Assembly: GCF_029023725.1 (NCBI RefSeq)
Contig: NZ_CP119075.1
Location: 3,467,501 to 3,531,500, forward strand
Origin: Synoicihabitans lomoniglobus
GTDB taxonomy: Bacteria > Verrucomicrobiota > Verrucomicrobiia > Opitutales > Opitutaceae
DNA: 64,000 nucleotides
Direction: 5' to 3'
Under the pieces are notes generated by a model. The model did not search any database, had not been told where the DNA came from, and saw nothing but the letters and a program-made list of their open reading frames with translations. The position numbers were made by a program, and so were the translations under genes. Position 1 is the stretch's first letter; every line of letters begins with the position of its first letter. Positions 44,947 through 53,932 of this stretch are shown here, piece by piece.

Positions 44947-45573
44947 TTAATAGAAACCGATTTCGTCCACCTCGTAGCCGAACGCATCCGGTGCCATGCC
45001 GATGGCGACGAGGTTGACGCTGGTGACGGTCCGGGGGTCGAGCGGGATCTGCTCCGACCACGCACGTTTCATATCCGCGAACGGAATGCGCACTTCCTGA
45101 AAGTCACCCGGCTTGCCCGCGATCGGCGCGCTGGCATGGTAGTCGAAGTTCACGACTTCGGCACTGGCCACCTGCACGGACAGCATGCCGCGCTTCACCT
45201 TCACCCGGAGTCGCACGCCCTTGTAGGCACTCACGTCCTGCACCTGGGCGTCCGGGGTCAACAGGAGTGGCACCGAGACAAAGGCCGGCATGCCGCGCCC
45301 CGGCACGAGCTTGCCCTCGACTTTGAGAACGCCGTCGACGCACGCCAAGTCGGCCTGCGATTTGCCGCCCATTTCCTTATCGGTGATGATCATACGACCC
45401 GCGCCGGAGGGCGTATGTTCGGCGTGGGAAAAGTTATCGAGCAAGGCCGGGGCGGCCGGCGCATCGGCGGCGCGAAGGGTCAACGGACTCACCAGAAAAG
45501 GCGTCAGGAGAAAAAAGCCCGCGAGGCGAATAGCGGCGAAAGGGCACGAGAAAGAGGAATGGATTGGGTTCAT
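44947..45573 (-). CDS. CIA30-like secreted protein
   Basis: 208 residues from ATG 45573; signal peptide MNPIHSSFSCPFAAIRLAGFFLLTPFLVSPLTLRAA. The mature part is a galactose-binding-like beta-sandwich of the CIA30 (complex I intermediate-associated protein 30) type: LLDNFSHAEHTPSG ... DGVLKVEGKL, AYKGVRLRVKVKRGMLSVQVA, DFQEVRIPFADMKRAW, SVNLVAIGMAPDAFGYEVDEIGFY. Bacterial exported members have no known biochemical role. The frame is open for 120 codons upstream of 45573, but that part is not a signal peptide. Likely co-transcribed with the acyltransferase downstream; divergent from the sigma factor gene. Confidence 0.8.
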   Translation of the reverse strand: MNPIHSSFSCPFAAIRLAGFFLLTPFLVSPLTLRAADAPAAPALLDNFSHAEHTPSGAGRMIITDKEMGGKSQADLACVDGVLKVEGKLVPGRGMPAFVSVPLLLTPDAQVQDVSAYKGVRLRVKVKRGMLSVQVASAEVVNFDYHASAPIAGKPGDFQEVRIPFADMKRAWSEQIPLDPRTVTSVNLVAIGMAPDAFGYEVDEIGFY

Positions 45574-45726
45574 TTTATGTAATGGATGGAGGAGAGATTT
45601 AATCTGAGTTCGTTGGTAAGTGCCCGGTCGCCGCGACGAGGTGACAAAGTTTTTGCGGTTTTCTGCGGAACCGGCAGAAAGTCTGTCACCCCCTCGCCCT
45701 TTTCGGACACGTATAGGCAAACCATC
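45574..45726. promoter_or_regulatory. Divergent promoter region with GGTGACA inverted repeat
   Basis: 153 bp between the CIA30 gene and the ECF sigma gene. A perfect 7-bp inverted repeat GGTGACA/TGTCACC (45641-45647 and 45684-45690) lies in it, which could be a dimer binding site. GTATAG at 45711 may be a -10 box for the sigma gene; no matching -35 is clear. Confidence 0.35.
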
Positions 45727-47349
45727 ATGCAACTCTCCGAATCGATACCCTCCTCCGCCCTCGCCTCCGACGCCGAGTTGGTGGCCGCCTGCCTCGCCGG
45801 TGACCGCTCCGCTTTCGGCCCCATCGTCGAACGTCATCAGCGCCTCCTCTGCTCGCTGGCCTACTCCGCCACGGGTCAACTCAGTCAAAGCGAAGACCTC
45901 GCCCAGGAAACCTTCGTCGAGGCCTGGCGCCAACTGCCCAAGCTGCGCGAACCGGAGAAACTGCGGTCGTGGTTATGCGGCATTTTGCGCAACAAAGTCT
46001 TTCGGCTGCGGCGCGTGGACGGACGCGAACCGTCCCGCCAAGCCGATCCGCTCGACACGGCCGAGGAGCTCGAATCCGACATCCCTTCCACCCCCGATGC
46101 CACCATCGAAAAAGAGGAGCAGGCCATCATGTGGAGCGCCCTGGAACGCGTCCCCGAAACCTACCGCGAGCCGCTCATTCTTTATTATCGTGAACACCGC
46201 TCGGTGGAACACGTGGCCGTCGCCCTCGACCTCTCCGAAGATGCCGTGAAACAACGCCTCTCCCGCGGCCGCAAAATCCTGCAGGAACAAGTGCTCTCGT
46301 TCGTCGAAGGCGCGCTCGCCCGCAGCACCCCCGGCAAGCTCTTCACCATCGGCGTGCTCGCCGCGCTGCCTCCCATGGCCACGCCAGCCAAGGCTGCGGG
46401 CATTGGCGCGGCGGCGGCACAGGGTAGCTTGCTCATGAAGTGGACCGGCGTCGCCGCGCTGCTGGCTTCGCTGTCCGGCGTGATCAGCGCCGTGCTCGCC
46501 CTGCGCGCCAATCTCGACCAGGCGCGGACCCCCGCCGAACGCCGGTTTGTGGTCAAGGCCACGATCGGTCTTTTCGGCAGCGCGATCGCATTGCTCGCCA
46601 TCCTCTACGGCGTGCGAGCCGGCTCCTATCACTGGTGGGAACACCGCCTGCTGGGCGCGATCTCCGCCCAAGTGCTCGTGCTCAGCTTCGTCGTCGCGTG
46701 GCCCATGGCGATGGTGGTCATCATCCGCCGGCAAAGTAAGCTGCGCTCCAGCGAACGTATCCGCCATCCGGATAACTTTGCCGACGCCCGCGACCAAGTC
46801 GGCGCGGCGGCGAAAGAATATCGCAGCCGCTGGCAGTTGTGGGGCGTGCCGTTGGTGCACATCCGATTTTCCACCGCCGATGAACGTGAGAAACCCGTGT
46901 TTGGTTGGGTGGCGGGCGGCGACCGCGCTTACGGACTGTTATTTGCCTGGGGCGGCATCGCAGTCGCACCGATCAGCGTCGGCGCAGTCGCTGGCGGGAT
47001 CCTCGCGGTCGGTTCCGTGAGTGTGGGCGTGATCTCTCTCGGCATGGTGAGCGTCGGTCTGTTCGCGCTCGGCAGTGCGGCGGTTGGCGTGAAGGCGCTG
47101 GCTTGGCTCTCCGCACTCGGTTGGGACATGGCGGCGAGCGGCGGTTTTGCCATCGCGCAAAAGGTGGCGGTGGGTCCGGTCGCCTTCGCGTCACACGCCA
47201 ACGACGAAATTGCGATGGCCGCGCTGAACGCCCCCGACGGCCCGCAGGACCCGGTGCTCTGGCTCGCCCTGATCGCTATCCTGGTGCTCGTGCCCGTCAT
47301 CCTCTACGCCCGCGCCGTCCGCCAACGCCTCGGCCGCCGGGCGACATAG
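45727..47349 (+). CDS. ECF sigma factor fused to a membrane domain with glycine-repeat segment
   Basis: 540 residues from ATG 45727. Residues 1-190 are a complete ECF sigma factor: region 2 (RSAFGPIVERHQRLLCSLAYSATGQLSQSEDLAQETFVEAWRQLPKL) and region 4 (LERVPETYREPLILYYREHRSVEHVAVALDLSEDAVKQRLSRGRKILQEQV). The extension has membrane helices at about 240-260, 278-296, 312-334 and 511-530. Between them (400-490) is a striking glycine-spaced repeat (GGIAVAPISVGAVAGGILAVGSVSVG...), probably a short beta-solenoid. The sigma domain is presumably tethered to the membrane and either released or gated by the C-terminus, replacing a separate anti-sigma factor. No anti-sigma gene is adjacent. Confidence 0.88.
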   Translation: MQLSESIPSSALASDAELVAACLAGDRSAFGPIVERHQRLLCSLAYSATGQLSQSEDLAQETFVEAWRQLPKLREPEKLRSWLCGILRNKVFRLRRVDGREPSRQADPLDTAEELESDIPSTPDATIEKEEQAIMWSALERVPETYREPLILYYREHRSVEHVAVALDLSEDAVKQRLSRGRKILQEQVLSFVEGALARSTPGKLFTIGVLAALPPMATPAKAAGIGAAAAQGSLLMKWTGVAALLASLSGVISAVLALRANLDQARTPAERRFVVKATIGLFGSAIALLAILYGVRAGSYHWWEHRLLGAISAQVLVLSFVVAWPMAMVVIIRRQSKLRSSERIRHPDNFADARDQVGAAAKEYRSRWQLWGVPLVHIRFSTADEREKPVFGWVAGGDRAYGLLFAWGGIAVAPISVGAVAGGILAVGSVSVGVISLGMVSVGLFALGSAAVGVKALAWLSALGWDMAASGGFAIAQKVAVGPVAFASHANDEIAMAALNAPDGPQDPVLWLALIAILVLVPVILYARAVRQRLGRRAT

Positions 47350-48214
47350 CACATTCGTTTTGATAGATGTTCGGGGAATCCGGGTAACATCGGAGGGACG
47401 ACTTTCACATCGTCCGCGTGCTGCCTCCAGGATGAAACGCGGACCGGGTGGAACCGGTCCCTCCCTGGGTGAACGCGCACGAGCTCACGGTTTTCCACCC
47501 TCACGTGTTCCGGCGCTTTCGGCGAAAGCGCCCTACCTGGCGACCGGCATCCGAGCCTCGTTTAATTTCGTGTGTGCCGTGGGAAAAAAACGCCGGACTG
47601 ACGGCTTCCTCTTTCACCCGGCGCTGCGCTCTCTGTGACCAAGCGCATCCTGCTCGGGGAATCCGGGTAACCTCGGAGGGACGACTCCCACGTCGTCCGC
47701 GTGCTGCCTCCAGGATGAAACGCGGACCGGGTGGAACCGGTCCCTCCCTGGGTGAGCGCGCACGAGCTCACGGTTTTCCACCCTCACGTGTTCCGGCGCT
47801 TTCGGCGAAAGCGCCCTACCTTGGCGGCCGGCATCCGAGGCTCGTTTAATTGCGTGTTTTTCGTGTGTTTCGTGGGAAAAAAACGCCGGGCTGACTGCAC
47901 AAGAACAGAGGCTGTTGACGTGGCTCCTTTTTGTGCCTCCTGCGCCTCTGGTGGCTGTGACTTGGTTCGCGCCGCGCGAGCTGAGATTTGCACGATTCAT
48001 GACGTCGAGATCCGTGCAAAAAACCGGATCAGCCCGCCGCCATTTCCTGCGCAAAAAATTATTTGATTTCGTAAGCCGCTGGCTGCCATCAGGAAACTCA
48101 TTTCAAGCATGCCCCGTCCGCGGATGGTTCGAAAGGTGCGAAGGAAGAATGCACTCGCGTGACCACGCCAACGTGGTTCGCGCATCATCCTTAAACTCAA
48201 TCCATCGCAATCCT
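47350..48214. repeat. Tandem ~283-bp repeat with REP-like hairpins
   Basis: No gene. Two near-identical copies start CGGGGAATCC at 47372 and 47655. Each has a GGAG-headed GGACGA/TCGTCC hairpin (47392-47415, 47675-47698), an inverted GGACCGG/CCGGTCC element ending CTCC (47441-47464, 47724-47747) and an inverted GGCGCTTTC/GAAAGCGCC element ending CTAC (47512-47536, 47795-47819). TTCGTGTTTTTCGTGTGTTT at about 47850 is shared with the 33-36 kb units. The last ~200 bp before 48215 are unique and should contain the DUF892 promoter. Confidence 0.85.
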
Positions 48215-48721
48215 ATGTTAAACAATCTTACCGACCTCCTCGTTCACGAAATCCGCGATCTCTACAGCGCCGAGACGCAGCTCCTGGAAGCCCTCCCCAA
48301 AATGGAAATGGCCGCGACCGACGCCGACCTGAAGACCGCGTTCCACGACCATTTGAACGAAACCAAAGACCACGTCGACCGCTTGGCCGAGGCCGCCCAG
48401 ATCCTCGGCGTTGAGCCCACGGGCCAAACGTGCGAAGCGATGAAGGGTCTGATTCGCGAGAGCAGCGAAACCATCGACGAGCTCGCCAATCCCACCGTGA
48501 AGGACGCCGCACTCATCGCCGCTGCGCAACGGGTGGAACACTACGAAATCGCCGCGTATGGTTCGGCCGCCTGTTTTGCCGATGCCGTCGACGCCAACGA
48601 CGTGAAGAAGCTACTCGGCAAGACGTTGGACGAAGAAAAGTCCGCCGATGACAAGCTCACGCACATCGCCACCGGCGGTCTGTTCTCCAAAGGTATCAAC
48701 CAGGAAGCGATGCCCAATTGA
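48215..48721 (+). CDS. DUF892 ferritin-like (YciE-type) protein
   Basis: 168 residues from ATG 48215 (MLNNLTDLLVHEIRDLYSAETQLLEALPKMEMAATDADLK). Four-helix bundle with the YciE/DUF892 pattern: ELRDLY-type first helix with E12 and E20, DHLNETKDHVDRLAEAAQILG with E and H ligands, and a late RVEHYEIAAYGSA helix (E/H), consistent with a di-iron site. Members are often induced by osmotic or stationary-phase stress. It is a single gene closed by a strong intrinsic terminator at 48762, so it is independently regulated. Confidence 0.9.
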   Translation: MLNNLTDLLVHEIRDLYSAETQLLEALPKMEMAATDADLKTAFHDHLNETKDHVDRLAEAAQILGVEPTGQTCEAMKGLIRESSETIDELANPTVKDAALIAAAQRVEHYEIAAYGSAACFADAVDANDVKKLLGKTLDEEKSADDKLTHIATGGLFSKGINQEAMPN

Positions 48722-48761
48722 TCGGGACCGGACTCGTTTAAAACAATTCTCACCACCTACG

Positions 48762-48789
48762 AAAGCGCGCCCTCGGGCGCGCTTTTTTT
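48762..48789 (+). terminator. Rho-independent terminator after DUF892 gene
   Basis: Perfect GC-rich hairpin AAAGCGCGCC (48762-48771) / GGCGCGCTTT (48776-48785) with a four-base CTCG loop and a run of seven T's (48783-48789). It is the clearest intrinsic terminator in the window. Confidence 0.9.
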
Positions 48790-49229
48790 GCGGCTCGAAC
48801 CCGCGAGATCAGCCGCGTTTTGCAGGGGAAAATCACGGAGCGATGGGGCGCAGGTCGGTCCAAAAAACCGCCCGACCTTCCGCGCCGCCCAAACGTAACC
48901 GACGCCCGGTGCTAAACAAACTCGCCATTACGTGGTTCGGCCTGCCATAATGATGGCGTTCGGTTTCCCTGCCTGGCCTCGGGGAAACCTCAAAGTCTCA
49001 GACTTACCCCACCCCATGAAGGCCACCTTCCCGCACGATGCCCGTTTGGCGTCCCCCCCGCTGGCAGCCCGTTCTGCCCGGTCCAGGGTATGGGTTGTCG
49101 GACCACGTTGGCAGAACCGCCCCCGCTCGGGCGTTTTCCGCCCGTCACGCGTGAAGACCTTCGGGCCCCCTCCCGGCTCCGCTTCCGCGGAGTTTCGCTG
49201 CACCACCACCCCCGTCCCTCCCCTCACGC
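48790..49229. other. Intergenic gap without recognised gene
   Basis: About 440 bp of GC-rich DNA between the terminator and the metallophosphoesterase gene. Several short open frames on both strands lack recognisable domains or ribosome binding sites. Nothing else seen. Confidence 0.4.
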
Positions 49230-50576
49230 ATGAACTTCACCACCACTGAACAGGCGAACCTCGAACAAAAAGGGCTGACCCTCCAGGCCCACGCCGAAGT
49301 CGGCGGCCAAATCTCAGACTCCCACTGGATTCCCTTGGTCGAATCGGAACAGTTGCTCATCGACCTCATGAGCGGCGATCCACCCGCTCCGGACGCCCCC
49401 GGCCACATCGAACTGAGTTGGGTGCTTTATACCCTCAATCATGACCTGCCGCCCAACCTGCAGTGGCTGGTCGACGTGCTTCGTCGGTTGGGCATGCCGC
49501 CCAGCCGAATCCAGCCCGCCGATTGGCAAAAATGGATGACCCAACTCGCCGGAGCCGGCGTGCTGTATGGCGACGGCACCCTGCTCGCAGTCGCGCCCTA
49601 TGCACAGCTGGACCCCGGTTGGCTGCTCTCGGCGATCGACTATTTCATTCTCAAAAACGTGCATTGGCCCATCGGGCTGCATCCCTTTGCCAACAAGCCC
49701 AAACGACTCCAACTCACGCAACCCACCAGCCTGAAAATCGCGGTGCTGGGTGACTGTGGCACGGGGCCCTACCAAGATGGTAATTTGGCGAATAGTCCCT
49801 CGCAGCTCGTCTTCGATCAAATCAAGTCCCTGTCACCGGATATCATCATCCATCTGGGCGACGTCTATTACTCCGGCACCGCGGCGGAGGAGACCAAGAA
49901 ACTGGTCAATTGCTGGCCGACCGCCGGGCTTGGGAATTTCACCATGAATTCCAACCACGAGATGTATGACGGTGCGAACGGATTGTTTAAAACCGCGCTC
50001 GGCAGCCCCGCGTTTGGCGACCAGCAAAAGACCACCTACTTCTCGGTCGAATGGGGCGATTGGTTGATCGTCGGATTGGATTCGGCTTACTACGATCCGA
50101 GCAGTTTCTTCATGACCGGCGCGCTCACCGATCCCGCGCAAAAAGCCTTTTTGCAACAAGCCATGGCCACCGGTAAAAAGGTCATCCTCATGACCCACCA
50201 TTGCGGCATGAACGTCACCGGCAGCGCCACGACCCCGCTCTGGCAAAACGTTTCCGACGCCCTCGGCGGCCACATGCCCGCCTACTGGTATTGGGGGCAC
50301 GAACACAACGGCATCGTCTACGGACCGGGTGCCGCCTGCGGCGACAAGATCGAGTGCCGCTGCCTCGGCAACGCCGCCATCCCCATCGGCAACTCCAGTT
50401 GGCTGCAGGCGGCAAACAAGTCAGCCGTGCGCTTTTACACCGATGCCCCTTTGGACCAACCCACTCCCCCGCAAGCGCTGCGCGTCAAAAACGGCTTCGC
50501 CCTGCTCGAACTGAGCCACTCCGGCCTCACCGAAACCTGGTATTACCAAGACGGCACCCAAGCCTGGCAGTCGTAA
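49230..50576 (+). CDS. Metallophosphoesterase with N-terminal accessory domain
   Basis: 448 residues, no signal peptide. Residues 1-160 form an unassigned domain (ISDSHWIPLVESEQLLIDLMSG ... LDPGWLLSAIDYFILKNVHW). The calcineurin-like fold starts at 168 with the metal-binding series LGDCGTG (173-179), HLGDVYYSG (208-216), NSNHEM (240-245; the usual GNHE glycine is serine), MTHHCG and GHEHN. All metal-ligand residues appear present, so it should be an active phosphoesterase, perhaps on nucleotides or phospholipid-like substrates. Convergent with the large BNR/Sel1 gene. Confidence 0.85.
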   Translation: MNFTTTEQANLEQKGLTLQAHAEVGGQISDSHWIPLVESEQLLIDLMSGDPPAPDAPGHIELSWVLYTLNHDLPPNLQWLVDVLRRLGMPPSRIQPADWQKWMTQLAGAGVLYGDGTLLAVAPYAQLDPGWLLSAIDYFILKNVHWPIGLHPFANKPKRLQLTQPTSLKIAVLGDCGTGPYQDGNLANSPSQLVFDQIKSLSPDIIIHLGDVYYSGTAAEETKKLVNCWPTAGLGNFTMNSNHEMYDGANGLFKTALGSPAFGDQQKTTYFSVEWGDWLIVGLDSAYYDPSSFFMTGALTDPAQKAFLQQAMATGKKVILMTHHCGMNVTGSATTPLWQNVSDALGGHMPAYWYWGHEHNGIVYGPGAACGDKIECRCLGNAAIPIGNSSWLQAANKSAVRFYTDAPLDQPTPPQALRVKNGFALLELSHSGLTETWYYQDGTQAWQS

Positions 50577-50709
50577 CGCGACGCCCCAACCATCCGTTAT
50601 CGAGCGAACAGCAATTGACATAAAACATTAAGGAATGAGGCCTTTTCAGGCCCTGAAGCGCTCGATGTAGAGGGGGGGCTCCCGGGCGCGCCCTTGCCGG
50701 AAACTCGGC

Positions 50710-53676
50710 TCATGGGGTGACGCCGTCGGCTGACGTCGCCCCGTGTTGTTCCAACCATTGGCGGGCTCCGGCGTGACCGGCGGCGGCGGCTTTCTTCAGC
50801 CACGCTTTGGCTGCCGCTTCGTCGCGCACTTCACCACGGGCTTCCATCAACACGCCCGCCAGCAGCGCCATGCCGTCCACGTCGCCCGTTTCAGCCAGAG
50901 CCAGGGCACGGGCATAGGCCTGCGCTTCGTCCCGGGGGACACCCATTTGACCCGACGTTTGAAAATTAACCAGTCGCGCAATCGCCGCCTTGTTTCCCGT
51001 ATCACTCAGTTTGATCAACAGCTGCCGGTATTCATCAGCGCTGACGGCACACTCACTGGTCGGCTTGGTGGGGAACTCCGTTTCGTAGAGCCGGACAAGG
51101 TAGGTCGATGCGTTTTCGTGATCCTGCGCCACCGCACTCCAGAGCAACTCCAAGCCTCGCGCTCGGTCCGCGGCCACCACTTCTCCCGAAATAAGTATCG
51201 GCCCCACGACGGCCATCGCGTCGGCGTCACCCGCCTCGGCGGCAGCGATTTGAGCATAATATTTTTCGCGCCAATCCCACTTGTGCGCAAATCCCGGATC
51301 ATGTTCGAGTGCCTGTGCGCGCCACCGGGCGATCTCCGTCGGTTCAACCCGGTCCGGGGGTAGTTTTAACGCCAACCAAGCCGCCGACGCGCCGTCGCCT
51401 CGGGCCGCACTTTCACGGTAGAGATCGTAAATCGTGGTCACGGGCGTCTCCGGTTTCCACCGGGTCAACAATTCCGCATAACCACGTGCCGCCGTCGCGT
51501 CACCGGCCGCTCGTGCCGCGTTGAAATACCGCTCCGCCCGCCACGGGTTGAACGTGGCATACCGGCCCTCCAATACGACAAACGCGAGTTCGAGTTGGGC
51601 GGTGATATCGCCGTTGCGGGCCCGCGCCTTGACTTCATACAGCGCCTTCTCGCGGTGCTGGTCCGCCGTTTGTGGCCCCAGATTGCGGCGAAACTTGCCC
51701 TTGCCCACGATGTTCTCGCCAAAGTTCCGCAGATTGATTTCGGGTATGGGCGTGGGTCCTCGCGCCGGCCCGGGGGCGCTCGGCCATGGCGGAGGTTCAT
51801 AGCGCATCAAGACTCCACGGTCGTTGTTGGCCACCAAACCGGCCGGTCCGAACACCAAGCCGACCGGCGTTTCCCCCCACTCGAACAGCGCGGTCCAGTT
51901 CTTCCCATCGTCCGAGCGATAAAAAGTCGGACGCGCAGCCGGAGTCTTGCGTCCAGCCAGGAAAAATCGTCCCGCACCGTAGGCCAGTCCGTGAATCACC
52001 TCGACCGGACTATCCACCGCTTCCTGAAAACCTTCCCCCGTCTTCACCCGCAACGTGACCCGCCCTTTGCGATCCTCGGCAAACATCACCTCACCGTCGT
52101 TGCCTGCGGCAAAGAATACGCGATCGATCTCACCGGTCTCCACGTAGCCTTCGGGTTGCCAATATTCCCCGTTGTCGCTGGTGAAATATCGACCGTCTTG
52201 GTTCACCAAATGCCACCGGTCCGGCTGACGCCAGATGGCCGTGGGCACGGGCAGAGTCACCTGCTCATCCCAGACTTTTTCCGACGTGTCCTTTTCGCCG
52301 CCGTATTGGCCGTGCGCATACGTGTTGCTCACCCCGAGAATGCGATAACCAGCCCAGTATTCGCCGCGCCACAGGGCGGCGTCAGCCTCCGGTCGCGCCG
52401 CATGGGAGTAGCGATAGGGCGTCCACGTCGTGCGATCATCCGAGTAAGCGGCCTCCATGCGTTTGTTGCCCGCAACCCAACGCTCGCCGTCATGCCGCAC
52501 CACGGCCACCGCCACCGGGGTATCGGTCTGGACCATCTCCCAATCCACCAAATCAGTGGAAAAATAGATCCGCCCCTCATCCCCGGGCATGACGTAGTAA
52601 CCCGCCTCAAAACGGACCGCGGCGAACGTGCCTTGGAACACTTCCGGTCGCCGCACCGCCGTGCGAGCCAGTTGCGCTGCGGGCGCGTGCATCAACTCCG
52701 CCAAGGTGCTCACCCGCACCGTCCCATCAGCATCGATGGTCAGGTTGCGCATGCCCTCCGGACCGACCACCCAGAACGGTCCCGCGCCTGCGGTGGTGTG
52801 CAGATATTGCGACGGTGCCGACCAATCGAGCCCGTCCGGGGAAAACTCGTATTGGTCCTTCCAATTGCGCGCCCACCACTCGCCGCCACCGGTATCGAGG
52901 ACCGCCCCGCGCAGTTCCGGCTGGCGGCCCGAACCGTTTGCCACCGCCGCCCATTCGCGCCCGTCTGTTGAGACGTAGGCTTCGGTCGCCCCGGCGACGA
53001 ACCAACGACCCCCACTGTGCCCCAGCATTTCCAACGGCAGCTCATGGCCCATGATCGGCTCCGACATCAGCACCGTTTCCCACGCCACGCCATCGCTCGA
53101 AACATCCAGCCGGGAGTAGCGGTAGATTGTCCCATCCACGTCGCTGGTCATCGAAGCCAACGCGACGAAAAGCCCGTCGGCCGCCTTGAGCTGCTCGAGG
53201 CGGGTAAACTCATCGGGCGTCGGGCCACCGTCCTGCCAGACTCGTCCGTCGGGCGAGAACTTGGAACGCACGCCGTCCGAGATCACAAACCCCACATCGT
53301 TGCCCGCCGCGTGGACCCAGTCCCCGGGCAGCTCGTGATTTTCGATCGGGTCCGATCCGTCGATGACCCCCACCGCCGCAAAATCCCGGCCCACCCACAA
53401 CACCTTGTCGCGACTGCGAACCTGCGCCGCAGGCACACCCCCCACCTGACCCAACTCCAGCGGCGGTCGACCGGCCAACAGCAGATACAACGGCGTCGGA
53501 TCACGCTCCGCCCATCCCACCCAACTCCCCGCCGCCAATGGACGCACCGTCTCAATCACGGGTCCCGGGGCCACCGACGGCGCCCCCGCCAAACGCGCGA
53601 GACAGACCGAGACAAATATGAGCCAACGCCCCTTCGAAATCAGACGAGGCGACCAGCGACGACAAAGCGATATCAT
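50710..53676 (-). CDS. Large secreted protein with BNR/Asp-box-like repeats and C-terminal Sel1 repeats
   Basis: 988 residues from ATG 53676; signal/anchor segment MISLCRRWSPRLISKGRWLIFVSVCLARLAGA. The N-terminal two thirds carry at least eight S-x-D-G-x-x-W-like motifs (FSPDGRVW, VSSDGVAW, VSTDGREW, FSPDGLDW, FSTDLVDW, YSDDRTTW, TSDNGEYW, RSDDGKNW), which suggests two sialidase-like beta-propellers. The last ~300 residues have Sel1-type helical repeats (GDITAQLELAFVVLEGRY, GDATAARGYAELL, GDADAMAVVG, GDVDGMALLAGVLMEARGEVRDEAAAKAWLKKAAAAGHAGARQWL). Probable periplasmic scaffold or glycan/protein binder; no catalytic residues identified. A structured leader with a terminator-like hairpin ends just before its start codon. 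Confidence 0.82.
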   Translation of the reverse strand: MISLCRRWSPRLISKGRWLIFVSVCLARLAGAPSVAPGPVIETVRPLAAGSWVGWAERDPTPLYLLLAGRPPLELGQVGGVPAAQVRSRDKVLWVGRDFAAVGVIDGSDPIENHELPGDWVHAAGNDVGFVISDGVRSKFSPDGRVWQDGGPTPDEFTRLEQLKAADGLFVALASMTSDVDGTIYRYSRLDVSSDGVAWETVLMSEPIMGHELPLEMLGHSGGRWFVAGATEAYVSTDGREWAAVANGSGRQPELRGAVLDTGGGEWWARNWKDQYEFSPDGLDWSAPSQYLHTTAGAGPFWVVGPEGMRNLTIDADGTVRVSTLAELMHAPAAQLARTAVRRPEVFQGTFAAVRFEAGYYVMPGDEGRIYFSTDLVDWEMVQTDTPVAVAVVRHDGERWVAGNKRMEAAYSDDRTTWTPYRYSHAARPEADAALWRGEYWAGYRILGVSNTYAHGQYGGEKDTSEKVWDEQVTLPVPTAIWRQPDRWHLVNQDGRYFTSDNGEYWQPEGYVETGEIDRVFFAAGNDGEVMFAEDRKGRVTLRVKTGEGFQEAVDSPVEVIHGLAYGAGRFFLAGRKTPAARPTFYRSDDGKNWTALFEWGETPVGLVFGPAGLVANNDRGVLMRYEPPPWPSAPGPARGPTPIPEINLRNFGENIVGKGKFRRNLGPQTADQHREKALYEVKARARNGDITAQLELAFVVLEGRYATFNPWRAERYFNAARAAGDATAARGYAELLTRWKPETPVTTIYDLYRESAARGDGASAAWLALKLPPDRVEPTEIARWRAQALEHDPGFAHKWDWREKYYAQIAAAEAGDADAMAVVGPILISGEVVAADRARGLELLWSAVAQDHENASTYLVRLYETEFPTKPTSECAVSADEYRQLLIKLSDTGNKAAIARLVNFQTSGQMGVPRDEAQAYARALALAETGDVDGMALLAGVLMEARGEVRDEAAAKAWLKKAAAAGHAGARQWLEQHGATSADGVTP

Positions 53677-53682
53677 GAGCAA

Positions 53683-53815
53683 AAGAGAAAAACGGCCGAC
53701 CTCCCGTCGGCTGGCGGATGAAAACGATGCCGCCCACTTTTGCTTTCCCCGCGCCATCCGCCAGCCCGGCTCTCTACGCATAGGTGCGTAGGCCGGGGCA
53801 GCCGAAGAACGAAAA
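53683..53815 (-). promoter_or_regulatory. Candidate structured leader RNA with terminator-like hairpin
   Basis: Read on the minus strand, the region just before the 988-residue gene forms three consecutive hairpins. Hairpin 1: GCCGGGGC..GCCCGGC enclosing a perfect CTACGCA/TGCGTAG stem (53764-53799). Hairpin 2: perfect 12-bp stem GGCTGGCGGATG/CATCCGCCAGCC around a 34-base purine-rich loop (about 53708-53765). Hairpin 3: GCCGAC GGGAG GTCGGC followed by CGTTTTT (53690-53711), a typical intrinsic terminator. Hairpins 2 and 3 share GCC, so they compete. The T-run ends only ~15 bases before the start codon, which has no Shine-Dalgarno. This looks like a riboswitch or attenuator of a type I do not recognise. 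Confidence 0.5.
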
Positions 53816-53875
53816 GTCACCGCATCGGGCGACGGCCGACCAGCGGAGATTTACCAGGCTTGATCCCCGCGGGAC

Positions 53876-53906
53876 ATAAAAACACCCGGGACGCGGAGCC
53901 CCGGGC
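53876..53906 (-). terminator. Rho-independent terminator after lipoprotein gene
   Basis: On the minus strand a CCCGGG/CCCGGG stem with a nine-base loop (53885-53905) is followed by TGTTTTTATG. It lies 27 bp after the stop of the lipoprotein gene at 53933 and upstream of the structured leader of the next minus-strand gene, so the two genes are separate transcription units. Confidence 0.75.
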
Positions 53907-53932
53907 GCGGTGGTGGCGAAAATCAATTCGCT

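Noticed and set aside
48932-49249. Short plus-strand frame before the metallophosphoesterase gene
   Set aside because: Arg/Pro/Ser-rich translation typical of non-coding high-GC DNA and it overlaps the true start of the next gene.
51595-52971. 458-codon plus-strand frame within the BNR/Sel1 gene
   Set aside because: Antisense to a gene with clear repeat structure; no domain recognised in the frame itself.
53683-53815. Assignment to the c-di-GMP-I riboswitch
   Set aside because: The GEMM core motifs of that class are not present, although the leader is structured and ends in a terminator-like hairpin.
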